The notes beneath the pieces were generated by a model. That model was given only the letters and a program-made list of their open reading frames with translations, made no database searches and was not told the origin of the DNA. Position numbers and translations under genes: made by a program. Below, one piece after another: positions 1 through 10,479 of a stretch of 18,925 nt of DNA. Source of the DNA: Mansonella perstans (Eukaryota > Nematoda > Chromadorea > Rhabditida > Onchocercidae). How positions within the stretch are numbered: the first letter of the stretch is position 1; every line of letters starts with the position of its first letter. The stretch spans positions 1 to 18,925 of the forward strand of contig JBAMDO010000439.1 in NCBI GenBank assembly GCA_037074765.1. Reading direction: 5' to 3'.

Positions 1-433
1 TTTTCCTTATCTGTCTCCCGGATATAATCCTTCATGCCTCATCCCATCATTTCAACTTATCTCTTCTATCTTATCAATTTTCCGCTCCCGATCTAATTTC
101 TATGTTTCAAAATTTCCTCTCAAATAGCTCATCTAAATTCATTTCATCTCTCATACATCACTCCATCTCCTATGCATGCTAAATCTCCCGGTACCAATCA
201 CTAAACACTCCAAACCACCTCCCGATATATGGCATATAGCACCAACCACCTCCCAGCACCGAATAAATACAGCAAGAATTCATTTCTGGCAAAATAGGCA
301 CTATGTGAAATATCATTCGAACTTAGTTTTAGCTTCTTCCAGTGAATATGCAAATTTTCTCACATCACTTTTTTATTGTTTCTTTTATTTGCAGTGTCAT
401 ATCACAGATTTCCTTTGGAAGTCAAAAAGTGTT

Positions 434-707
434 AAATTTTTTTCGGTACTACTGTATAACAGAAAATCCTTTTTTGACATATTGTACAATATCCAACTCT
501 TATTCAGGGTTACTGTATAATTCCCAAATTTAATCTGGAGATTTCCCGCACATTTCCAAATTATCTTTGGCGACATTTATACAATCAATACAACCCCAGA
601 TCTGAAATTTATTGTTCCCGATGATATGATATAGTGTCAAAATTTTCATCCAACAGAGTTTTTGTACACATTAAAATTTTTTTCGGAAACAGCATATAAC
701 GGCAAAT
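434..707. repeat. Short dispersed repeat, core TTTTTTTCGG-N8-TATAAC
   Basis: Two copies, around 434-467 and 673-707, share a T-run, CGG, an eight-base spacer, TATAAC and then a similar tail (AGAAAAT / GGCAAAT). A third, weaker relative around 505-527 keeps the ACTGTATAA part. Identity of the element is unknown. Confidence 0.45.
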
Positions 708-810
708 GCATAAATTTAGGAATCATCTTTACATAGCTCAATGATTTATTATTTCTGCTACTTCAAAACGATGCAATGATTTAACCTTTTTGATGGACCG
801 CACTTCTATC

Positions 811-868
811 TTTTGCTAAAATTTCACCCTAGTTATTGATTTTGCTAAAATTTCACCCTAGTTATTGA
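811..868. repeat. Perfect tandem duplication, two copies of a 29-bp unit
   Basis: Copies at 811-839 and 840-868 are identical, each starting TTTTGCTAAAATTTCACCCT. Complete identity suggests a recent duplication. Confidence 0.95.
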
Positions 869-892
869 CTCACAGATGTATTTCATTTATAT

Positions 893-949
893 TTCTCGAA
901 ATAATTTTAACTCAGAACTTAGAAATTCTCGAAATGATTTCAACTCAGA
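893..949. repeat. Diverged direct repeat of 24 bp
   Basis: TTCTCGAAATAATTTTAACT... at 893-916 recurs at 926-949 with two differences in 24 bases, separated by nine bases. It lies just beyond the perfect 29-bp duplication, marking a local cluster of duplications. Confidence 0.8.
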
Positions 950-2041
950 TTGAATGCATGCATCTCCTTATTCATTTCCAGTTTAGTTGACTCAAATCAG
1001 AGACCATAAATCCTAAAATTATTCCTGAACTACATCGATGGGTAATTTTGGATGTAATAACAAATTTTAAGAAACAAGCTGCTAATTTACAAATTTGCCA
1101 ATTTAAAAAAAATTTACGAAATTTCGAAAAACTTCACTCTTCTCAGTTCAATCAAATCATTTAATAAAAAGATGTTATTTCCATTGTTTATTATCTTAAA
1201 CAAAAATGGAAATGTCATCAGGAAATAGAACTGATCATATTAACTTCAACAAACAAATATTTTTTTTTCTTTAAATATATTCAATTAAGAGTAAATTTGT
1301 GTGTTGATAACATTCAAATAGTTTGTAAGATATCAAAAATGTTTTAGAATTTTTCCCCCAAAGTTTTCTTCTGTAACTAATAGTAGTAGTAGTAGAAAAT
1401 GGTCAATCATTATGGATTAATAATATCCATTCAATTAAAATGGATGGCTCTGATATCTATTATATCAGTTGTCTTTTTTTATTATCAGCTATAGCTCTAT
1501 CAATTATGTTTCTCCATACAAGCAAATACAAGCATTCATGATTTCATTTAAAATTTTTTGAAAAAATTCAAGTGATTATCCAGTTTCCAAAATTCATTTG
1601 ATTAATTCTAAGTTATTTGAGAGAGGGAGAGAAATCGTAGAGAATATAGCTTTTTTTTTCCAGAAAATTTTGCAAATCAATCAATCATTCGTTTTGTAAA
1701 TTTTTAACAATATAATTGAAATTGTTAAATTTCAACTGTAATTTAAACTGTTGCAATTTATAATATTTATCCATTTTAAATTTATAAGAGCAAATATGAA
1801 AAAAAGTCATAAAATGTAGAAAAAACAATCAAAATTGAATCAAAGTTCATTCTGATTCGAAAAATCAATCAAAAATTCATTTGTAAAATGATATGAAAAA
1901 GATTGGATTAAATGATTTCCATGATAATACTAGAAGTAGTCCAAAGACAAAAATAAATAAATAAATGATGGAAAACTTGTCAATGTATGCAATTTTAAGA
2001 AAATTGAAAATTCATTCATTAATCATTCGCAAAACAGGAAT

Positions 2042-2047
2042 TTTAAT
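2042..2047 (-). terminator. Possible polyadenylation signal of the peptidase
   Basis: ATTAAA on the minus strand lies about 140 bases after the TGA stop. It is a common variant of AATAAA. In DNA this AT-rich the motif occurs often by chance, so the call rests only on its position. Confidence 0.2.
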
Positions 2048-2183
2048 GAACAATATAGATGACAGTGAAAGATAAAAAATGATTTAAAAAATTTCAAAAA
2101 TATGTATAACAAAAAATAAGCAGCTTGGAAAATGAAATAAAAAAAAGCAAACAGAAGAGCCAAAATATATGAAGTTTCATTTT

Positions 2184-5100
2184 TCATTCAGTTTCATGCC
2201 ACTTCAAATTTAGTACTTTTTGCAGGAAGCAATACATATCTACTACTTCGGCAATCTGAAATTACAAATATACAATTTCATTTCAACAAAATCTTAAACT
2301 TAAAAAATTTTTAACCACTACAATACTATATTTATTTGATTATCATCGTTACTTAATATTTCAACCTGCTATTTAAATTTGTAAATATTCGATTTCTAAA
2401 AAAAAAATAATAGAAATAGAAATCGTAAAAGTCATTGAGGTATTTATATTCAATGTTTCAATTTATGTGTAAGATATGTTAGTAGCTATCGTTTGAAAAG
2501 CAAACTCTGATCGAAAATGATGAGAAAAGAAAAAATTACAAGTTTACTGGTCGGTTTACCGGCTCCATGGCCAGCTTTCACATCGACTCGTATGATGAGA
2601 GGCTTCTTCTGGAAATTATTTGCTGATTGAGCAGCTTCATACAACCGTGCCATATATTTCAGCGAATGTGACGGTACTACACGATCATCATGATCAGCTG
2701 TCAAAAGCATCGTAGATGGCCACTGATAGCCTTTATTCGGAATTTCGATATTATGAAGTGGAGAATATCTAGAATTAAAGATGAAATATAGCACTTTTCT
2801 AGAATTGTAGTTTAATGAAATTCATATAAGGAAATTTAACAATGAAAGTTCAAATATATATTTCGTTAGCATTACTAAATCGATGACTAAATTCATTAAG
2901 TGATAAATTTAAAACATAGTTCCAATTTTAAGTGAAAAACAAGAAATGAATTTTGAGCTTGTTTTTTTGTGATAATTGCAATTTTAAAGCTAACAATAAA
3001 AACTGATTAACCTACCAGTATCAAATTAGCAAATATTAAATTTGAAAATTAGAAAGTAAACTTTGGGTAAATGGTAAAAAAAAGTTTAACAACAGAAGAA
3101 ATTTGTGTAACATACTTGTAAATGAATTTAAAATCAGATGCTTCATCAGGATTACCATACTCTGGTATCCATGCGCTACCAATAGTAAATTTATGAAATC
3201 GCAACATATCAAGTACACTGAAGAAGAAAGAAACTTCTGCACAATGATAACAAAGATAATAATAATAAAGTAAATAAAGTTAAACAAAAATGATTGTAAT
3301 AATAGCATAATTCATAAACTTTTCAAGTTTTTCTAAAAAGTTCTGTTTTTTTACTATGCTATTCTATTCTCATTTATTTTATTCCATTTACAATTTAATT
3401 TTTTTCTACGAAGAATCTATCAAAAGTTTTTACTACGAACTCTCATTTTCTTTATCCATAATAGAATGCATGTTTCTAATTTCCCATATAATAGTTCATT
3501 AAATCGATTTCAAATCTATCACTACGAGAAAATAATACTCCGTTTGTTTCAAGCATATTTTAAAAAAAAATTTAGCATTACCCGACTTGATTTACAACAG
3601 CTCCAAAAAGTTCTGGACGTTGCTGTGAAACTACACCAACCAACAAGCCACCATTTGAACCACCGCGTATAGCTAATCTAAAAATGAAATTTCAGAAATT
3701 TCAAGTTCATATAAAAACAAAATTTTACAACAAATAATTCTGACTTATTTGGTGATGTATAACTATTATTGATAAGATATTCAGCAGCAGCTATGAAATC
3801 ATCAAAAACATTTTGTTTTTGCTCTCGCATTCCACCTTCATGCCATTTTTCACCATATTCACTGAAATGTATAAAAGTTTGCGCTTAGCTCATTTTTCTT
3901 CTCCAATAGTACATTTTAAAGATTATAATACTATCAAAGAACTTAAAAGCTAAAAAATTGAAAGATGCGATAATTACTTACCAAAAATATTTAAATATTG
4001 GAAGTACTGATATGGGAAGTTGGAAATATTTTAGCAAGCGTAATAATTCTAGGACAGAACCATTAATCTAATCTTAACATCTTAATTAACATTAATAACT
4101 ACTGGGTGGGGAAATTTTCAGAAATATTATTTCAGAACAAAAATTAACCGAAAAAATGCGGCGATCATGTAAAATATGCAAATTCAACCCAATTTCTCTT
4201 ATAGGAATGAAAAAAGATCTTTCATTAAACGGGAGTTTGAATTTAAATTTAAACTATGGAAGATATACTGCATTCTTTTATAACTGCTAATAATTCCATG
4301 TCAATAACAAATATTTCAAAAATTATTGCGTGAGTAAAAAATTTTCAAATTCAAAAAAAATTAAAATGTTTGACAAAATTTACATGAATTGATTGATTGA
4401 AAGCGCGAGCAATTTACTGAATGTTATGAATGTCAAACAGACTCATGTAAAAATGTATAAATGCAAAGTTTGGAAAAAATTTACCTTCCACCACGTAAAT
4501 TCGCCAATGCAAAGATACCCTTGAAATTATCCAAGAATAACATACGTGAAACAGAGAAATATGGCATATTAGCAATATTAAATCCACCATATCCATCAAG
4601 CAAAGCTGGAGTATTTCTGTTCAAAATCAAATTTTTGTTATGAACAATGTACATTGGTACCTAAACTTTTCCAATTTATTTCAAATATTACTTCTGATAC
4701 ATGACGCATTATCATGAACGATCTCATCTTTTCCATCATTGCTCAAATATTTGATTCGCATGCTGATAATATCACCACCGTAATAACTATAACTATTTTT
4801 TAAATTTATATTGCTTTATTATAATTTTAATTTATACTTTATTCATGAATTAATAAACCAACCTTTGTTCCATCTTTGCTTTTACAAAAAACTTGTTTTA
4901 CGGTGAATTTGCTTGTATCTAAGCCTTTCACGCTGATTCGCCGAATTTCCTATAAATTTCTATATTTTGCACAAATTTTTACTGAAAGAAAGATAAGTTA
5001 ATTTTTCTGTTTTCGTTTTTTTTTTTTTTTTTTTATGAATACAAAATTCATTATCGCGAAATTCAGATTTAACATCACTTGTAGTGCAATAATGATAAAG

Positions 5101-8100
5101 TGATAAAAAGAATATTGTGAAACATGTGTTCTTGAAAAACTTGAAGTAAATAAAATAAGACTAAATGGCTCAAATTATAGTCAAATTTACTTCAAAATGT
5201 TTTTATGAGATTCATGGTTATAGGAAATTGCTATAGGAACTTTTCCAAGATGGGTATGAATTTATCATCTCCATATAATCATATCAATGTTGGAAAATCA
5301 GTTGCACCACAGGATCCTACGACTTTGATAATGCAAAATCATTTTTAGTTAAGGTAGCAAATAAGAATGTTCAAACCTTTAATTTCACTTTTTGTGATGG
5401 TTCCATTCCTTTGAAATCAGCATGATAGATGACACCAGGCGTAAGAAATGAATCAAATCGCAGAAATATCTCTGTTTGATCTTTACGACCAAAAAATCCG
5501 GATATTGTACCTATTTCCAACGGTATTTCATAGAATCGCTCACCCGTCTTTGGAGAATACACATAAAGTTTATTCTGGAATATTTGCTACTGTTGTGTTA
5601 CTATAATTAAATTATTTGCAAGAAAAAAAATTAAAAAAAAAACCTGATTAAAATTCTAGAGTTCAGAGGCTTGATCAAAAAAAAAGCCATAGGCGCAACT
5701 ATCAGTTTACTCTAATATTTGAATAATTCAGTAATACAAGAACAAAATCTCATGATACCTTAACATCTTCTATATACGAAACCACCAAACGATCTCCACC
5801 AACATTTGCCACCCACTCCAATTTATTGTTTTTGTCTTCCGGAATTACCGTTTCCCATGCAGAAGTTCCTTCATTAGCTGTTGACATTTTCACTCTTATT
5901 AATTTGAACATTGGTGCATCGTGATTCGTCAGAATTAAAGCTGTATCGTTATCATTATCAATAAGCTGGAAAAATCTTTAATGATGCAATTTCTAATTTA
6001 TTTACTACATTCATGTATACTTCAATGTTACGAAACGGAAGTTGGAAAGATACCAGTCAACATTTTATCAAATCTAATGTCATTCCGATTATGCACCGAA
6101 ACACAAATAAAAACTTCGCAAGCTAATAATGTAGCCTTTAATTAATTATATCTTTGCTACAGAAGGTTAGAAAGCTGCAATTATGATCACTATGAACTAG
6201 CCAGAAGTTAATGTTCAAAATGAAAAAGATTTACTTCATATTTAGCATCCAATTTGTCGAACAATGGTTTCAGGGGTACTTTACCGGTAATTTTTTGTTG
6301 TGCTTCTTGAACATCATAGTAATAAAGCATATTATTGGGATCACAACCACGACTGACACCCACTATCAAATAACGACCATCTTCTGTTACACTACCCGAA
6401 CTAAGAGAAAAATAAGCTGTTAGAAAGGAAGAAATAAATGGAAAACATTAGAAATTTGGAATAAATCAAACAAAATTGGACAAATTTTTTTAGTTTTTGG
6501 ACTTCTTTTATAAATTACAAAAATTACGGATTCAATTTTCTTTTAGTTTCGGATTTTTTTTTTCTCTTAAAATTATTCACAAACTATTTATAGTTATGAA
6601 TTGTTTATTCATTACTACATATTTCCACTACTTATTAAAACAATTAGCTGATTCATCTGGAATAAATGATGTAACAGGAACGTTTACAATTGAGGAAAAA
6701 AGATTTACATAAAAGTTTTTTTATGAATGTCATAAGTAAAAGAAAGACAGACATAATTCTCGTCCACATCGATACAGATAAATAAAAGACAAACCACATA
6801 TATTCAGGATTAGATCGAAAATCAGCAACTAAAACATCTTCACTTTGCGGAGTGCCTAATTTGTGAAAATATAACGAATGATATTCATGTTTTTCCGTAG
6901 ATGATCCTTCTAGTGCACTTTTATGCTCAGGATATTTCTAAAATTGAAAAAAAAAATTTGAAATTGAAAAAAAATTTTCAAAAATATTTTTATTTTAGCG
7001 AAATATGAGTTCGTTTCATTTTCTATCATCGATAATATTTGATCTATGAAATCGCAATATAATGAAAAAATTTCTAAAACATATTACAATTTCAAAGTGA
7101 AAAGTACATACGGAATAGAAAACTCCACTGTTATCGATCAGCCAATCTATGTTGCTATGCTTAACGCCCACTACCTCATCTTCCAAATTAGTACCATCAG
7201 CTTTTTTAAACTGAAAAATAGAGTGACTATTTTAAGAATTTCAAAAACTCCTATATGATAAAACTTTAATTTAGAATAAAAGAAAACTTTCATTAATTAA
7301 ACACTTGAAATTTACAACATTACTCACAATATAAAAAATCTGTTTTTTTATTTAAATTTACTTCAACTTTAAAGAAGTTGGCTTTTCTGTCTGAAATTTG
7401 TTGTATGTAAGGTAGAAGTGAAGTATTACAGCAATCAAGTCATCAATCTATCAATCATATAAAAGTACATTACAATGACACTACAGTACATGTAGAATTC
7501 CAAAGGTATAGTACCGATTTATTGTATCGTTAGTTACATCATTTTTTTAGTTTTTAAATTAAAAAATATCAGTAAAATCTGAGGTACCACTTTAAATAGC
7601 TCAATTTGATATAGAAATACAGTTTTAAAGAAATTTGGAAATTTTACCTTTAACGTCATCCAGTCACTGCCTTTTTCTGAAAGACCATATGCCAAAATAG
7701 AACCATCATAAGTGAAACACTGATCACGTATAGCGGTAGTTCCATCTTCGGAAAGTTTGTTCGGATCAAGAAATACTGTACTTTTATCATGCAACGTTTT
7801 TTGGCGATACAATACGCTACAAATTTTACAATCAATATTCATGATCACAGAAACAATTCAAAAATAATTGAATGAAAGAATATAAATGCAAAAGATATTG
7901 TTAATCGCTTATGATTTACTTTTTTTACTCAATCATGATTCCATACTCGATAAGGTATTAGAAAACTCCTTTCAACTACCTGAACACTTATCATTATATA
8001 TCATCCGTATTAAAATATGATATGATGTAGCTTCCTGTTCGAACTAAAAAAAGGAATTCAAAATAGGCATAAAAATTATGACTTTAAAAAAAATTTTAAG

Positions 8101-9060
8101 AAAATGCATTCAGATACCTTTGGTTCTGCAATCCCGAATTATAGTAATAATAGTAATAATCACCTCTTTTGGCTGTACAACCAAATTTCTCATAATCCCA
8201 AAGTTTTGTCAATCTGTAATTATTCATATAAAATAAGCTACAAATACAAATTAAACTCTTTGAATTTCCAGCAAAAAAAAAATAACATTTTGAAATCAAT
8301 TTATGCCTTTTCCGAAGTTTTTCTCTGTAAGGTGAATCTGCTATAAATGGCTGAGAGATTGAATTCAACTGCTCGACAAATTCCTTAGTTTCATTCAAAT
8401 CTGGATCTTCTAACCATCGATAAGGATCTGCAATCTGCAACTGTATCCATTATGAACATTTTAAACTTCAAAAAAACTAACCTATTTTATGAATGAAAAA
8501 TTTTAATTTACATAACAATTTTTAAATTTGAAAATTATAGCATTAATGTATTTGATTATCTTATTATATTTTGATTATTTATCTTCAACTACATCTTGAC
8601 CTGTCAACATAAGGAGGAACACATTTATGTTGCCATGAGAAAAGTGTTAAAATCATCATTCTGGAATTTGAAATAAATCCCGACTTTATTTCAACAATAA
8701 AATCCAATCCAAATTCGTCTCAATATTTGCAAAAATTCACTTAAAAAAATTAATAACAAAAAATTTGCCTAAAAATTTCCAATCTTTACCAACCTTAGTA
8801 CCATGAAAATCATCCACAATTGAATTATTTTTCCGGGCAAGCGGATATTTTGAAGCATTGATGCTAATCGATGTGATATTTTCATCCATTTTAATCTCGG
8901 AACGTTTTAAACGATTATGTTCACGTAAAGCAGCAGATGAATGCAATGACCGGATAATTTGTGCCGGATTTCTACACTCTGAATGGATGATGAACAAACC
9001 AATGATTATAATCAAATGGAATGACTGGAAATATTTAATAGTGCTGCTATCCTTCAACAT
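2184..9060 (-). CDS. PREP: Prolyl oligopeptidase (prolyl endopeptidase, family S9A) with secretory-type N-terminus, complete, 16 exons
   Basis: Serine peptidase that cleaves short peptides after proline. Exons: 9060-8794, 8434-8307, 8213-8118, 7816-7648, 7210-7112, 6937-6795, 6400-6235, 5965-5759, 5574-5377, 4949-4863, 4660-4485, 3861-3745, 3677-3582, 3217-3116, 2768-2540, 2255-2184. They join in frame to 783 codons plus TGA. Human PREP has 710 residues; most of the excess is an N-terminal extension of about 66. Seen: [10 protein letters not shown] after exon 1; seven-bladed propeller region roughly residues 140-500; GYGGFN around Y544; nucleophile S625 in GGSNGG; W666; catalytic D711 and R713 in DHDDRVVP; catalytic H751 in KAGHGAGKP. 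All triad and proline-pocket residues checked are present, so it should be active. Residues 16-25 form a hydrophobic core, suggesting export. Intron 2 is GC-AG; all others are GT-AG. The start chosen is the first Met of exon 1; Met58 (8889) is the alternative for a cytosolic form. Family call is near certain; secretion is inferred. Confidence 0.95.
8214..8306 (-). other. Intron 2 of the peptidase, GC-AG type
   Basis: Exon 2 must end in ...CGG AAA AG and exon 3 begin with A TTG ACA to restore [11 protein letters not shown], which aligns with the family. The intron therefore starts GCATAA and ends ATTACAG (93 bases). The nearest GT (in TCAAAATGTTATT on the minus strand) would leave the wrong phase and an immediate stop. 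GC-AG introns are a known minor class, but this donor lacks the usual GCAAGT context. Confidence 0.75.
8794..9060 (-). other. Exon 1 of the peptidase: signal peptide and putative propeptide region
   Basis: This exon codes for 89 residues. Residues 16-25 ([10 protein letters not shown]) form a strongly hydrophobic core after a short polar N-terminus. A plausible signal-peptidase site lies near Cys29. R50-L-K-R53 fits the R-X-K/R-R proprotein-convertase pattern. Three N-glycosylation sequons follow at N61, N68 and N78. Similarity to the canonical enzyme begins at Y72-P73, where human PREP has Tyr6-Pro7. The extension could instead act as a signal anchor if it is not cleaved. Confidence 0.6.
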
Positions 9061-9075
9061 TGCAAAAATGAAACT
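9061..9075 (-). promoter_or_regulatory. Possible trans-splice (spliced-leader) acceptor and short 5' UTR of the peptidase
   Basis: Reading the minus strand, CTGCTCAG ends at 9074, 13 bases before the ATG at 9060. Many nematode mRNAs receive a spliced leader a few bases upstream of the start codon, and this spacing fits. The polypyrimidine tract is weak, so an ordinary 3' splice site from an upstream untranslated exon is equally possible. Confidence 0.3.
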
Positions 9076-9099
9076 GAGCAGTTTTGTTAAAACGTTAAG

Positions 9100-10039
9100 A
9101 AAATATGAAAAAGAAAGAGAAAAAAAAAAAAAGAGGACAAAATAGGTAAAATGTCGACGTGAAATTGCATTCTTTACGAAAAAAAGAAAAAAAAATTTAA
9201 ATTTTTTTTAACATTTTGGAAAACAATAAAATAAGCGGAAAAATTTTACGAAATCATTCAAAATTCTTCTTATCATTCTCTTCATCAAATATATGGATGG
9301 CCTTCTTCTTTTCAATTCTTCCATTACTCAAAAAAAAATTCCCGAAAAAAAAGGGAACATACTGAAATTAATTTGCTATATTTTCAATTTAATCGAAATT
9401 TAAAAAAATTTTTTTTTTTACAATCATAGTAAAATTTATCCATTAACTACATGGATATCTTAATTTAACTTTAATAATGCGTATTAATGTTTACTAATTT
9501 TTCTCTACAGTAATACAAAACAAATAACTTAGAAATATTAATTATGCTGTTATCATCGAAAAGTTTCAAAAATAAATAAATAAAAATAAAAAAGTAAATA
9601 AATGGGTAGATGAATGATAAACAACAGTAATCGTTTTACTTTTGATGTATATATTATTAGTATCAATTAAAAAAATAGATAAGGGATAAATAAACCGGAA
9701 AAGAATGCAGCTTTGATGGCAATTTATTGATAATCAGTTCCTGATTCCTGATTAGCGATAATCAGATCGACAGCGATTTATTTATAGTCAAATATGTAAT
9801 TTATTTAATTTCATATTACAAAAATTAAGATTATAGTTGTTGTTAGACTAATTAAGAATAAGAATGACTAAAACTAATTAATTAATTAAGACTAGATAAA
9901 AATATACATCAATTATTTGCCATGTAAAATTTTGAAAAAAAAAATTAAGTAAAAAATAGATCAAAAGGGATAGATGGAAATAAAAACAGTACAGATGTAT
10001 ATTTTATTCGTATTCGTATCGCATTGTTTAAAGTTGGAA
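9100..10039. other. AT-rich gene-free stretch upstream of the peptidase
   Basis: No supportable coding segment is seen. Any promoter of the peptidase should lie here, but no core element can be identified with confidence. A small hairpin-forming sequence lies at 9748-9765. Confidence 0.5.
9748..9765. repeat. Small inverted repeat with GCGA loop
   Basis: CTGATTA and TAATCAG pair perfectly around the tetraloop GCGA. The word GATAATCAG also occurs just upstream at 9729-9737. The stem is only seven base pairs, so chance is possible. Confidence 0.35.
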
Positions 10040-10047
10040 AAAAACAC

Positions 10048-10447
10048 CTGAGATTTAAAACAACGAGAGAGAATATATAAACATATACAAGTAACTAAGG
10101 CAGCTATAATAACTAAGGATACAGTAACTACGGTATATCTTAATTTAACTTTAATAGGCATATAAAATCAATAAAATCCAATCAATTTTTGTTTAATTGC
10201 AAAATGTCAATGCATCTTTCATACGTCTTAATATAAAATTTTTAAAAAAAAAAGAAAACATTAAAGTGAGTGGATTTAAATGAATTTTTAAAATAAAAAA
10301 GAAGGATTTACGGTATCGTTGATGCAACATGCCACCAACATCACTACTACTATCATTACCACCACTGCTATCACCACTACCACCACTACAGAATAGTGAA
10401 AATACAGCTCGCATTCTATGACATCGATTGAAATTTCTCGAAAGCAT
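10048..10447 (-). CDS. Candidate small membrane protein, two exons, unidentified
   Basis: Tentative. Exon one starts at ATG 10447 and reads MLSRNFNRCHRMRAVFSLFC, then a Gly/Ser/Asp-rich stretch, ending at a donor GTAAAT near 10312. A CTTCAG acceptor precedes the ATG by about 20 bases, as expected for a trans-spliced start. Exon two, around 10145-10048, carries a 19-residue hydrophobic segment (VTVSLVIIAALVTCICLYI), then a Cys- and Arg-containing end (LSRCFKSQ) and a possible GTGTTT donor; without splicing the frame runs on to a stop near 9961. The two segments join in phase if AG at either the AAAG or the GTAG near 10146/10128 is the acceptor, but neither is a strong nematode site. The low-complexity GTGGTG tract in exon one also gives an open, very hydrophobic second frame. 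No family is recognised. Confidence 0.25.
10328..10386. repeat. Trinucleotide-rich tract (ACC/ACT/ATC)
   Basis: Imperfect repeats of CAC, CTA and CAT triplets. On the minus strand this reads as Gly/Ser/Asp in one frame and Val/Met/Ile in another, which inflates apparent coding potential in both. Confidence 0.7.
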
Positions 10448-10479
10448 TGAAAAGAATGAATTAACACTGAAGGAAACAA

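Larger units (their letters stand above)
1..2183. other. Gene-free flank downstream of the peptidase
   Basis: No open frame here shows a recognisable domain, and the frames present are short and rich in Phe/Ser/Ile, as expected by chance. Bases 1-640 are less A-rich than the rest and repeatedly contain TCCCG; several short diverged repeats lie between 430 and 950. The stretch from about 1000 to 2180 is very AT-rich and would hold the 3' UTR of the peptidase next to the stop at 2184. A run of five TAG units lies at 1381-1395. Confidence 0.6.

Noticed and set aside
176..533. Two overlapping plus-strand open frames of 63 and 114 codons
   Set aside because: No recognisable domain and chance-like composition; they overlap the short repeat region.
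4687..4780. Open minus-strand segment ([20 protein letters not shown]) between exons 10 and 11 of the peptidase, first taken as an exon
   Set aside because: Its available splice sites cannot match the phase of exon 10 and no donor-acceptor pair joins it in frame to exon 11. Starting exon 11 at 4660 (TTTAG then GTA CCA ATG) restores VPMYIVHNK, which aligns with the family, so this segment is intron.
6211..6712. Plus-strand frames of about 70 codons
   Set aside because: They are antisense to peptidase exon 7 and adjacent intron and have no domain.
8858..9145. Plus-strand 95-codon frame
   Set aside because: Antisense of peptidase exon 1, ending in a poly-Lys run from an A-rich tract.
10288..10479. 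Minus-strand frame with a 23-residue Val/Met-rich hydrophobic stretch
   Set aside because: The hydrophobicity is a direct product of the GTG/GTA triplet repeat. It does not match the phase of the next hydrophobic segment, whereas the Ser/Gly frame does.
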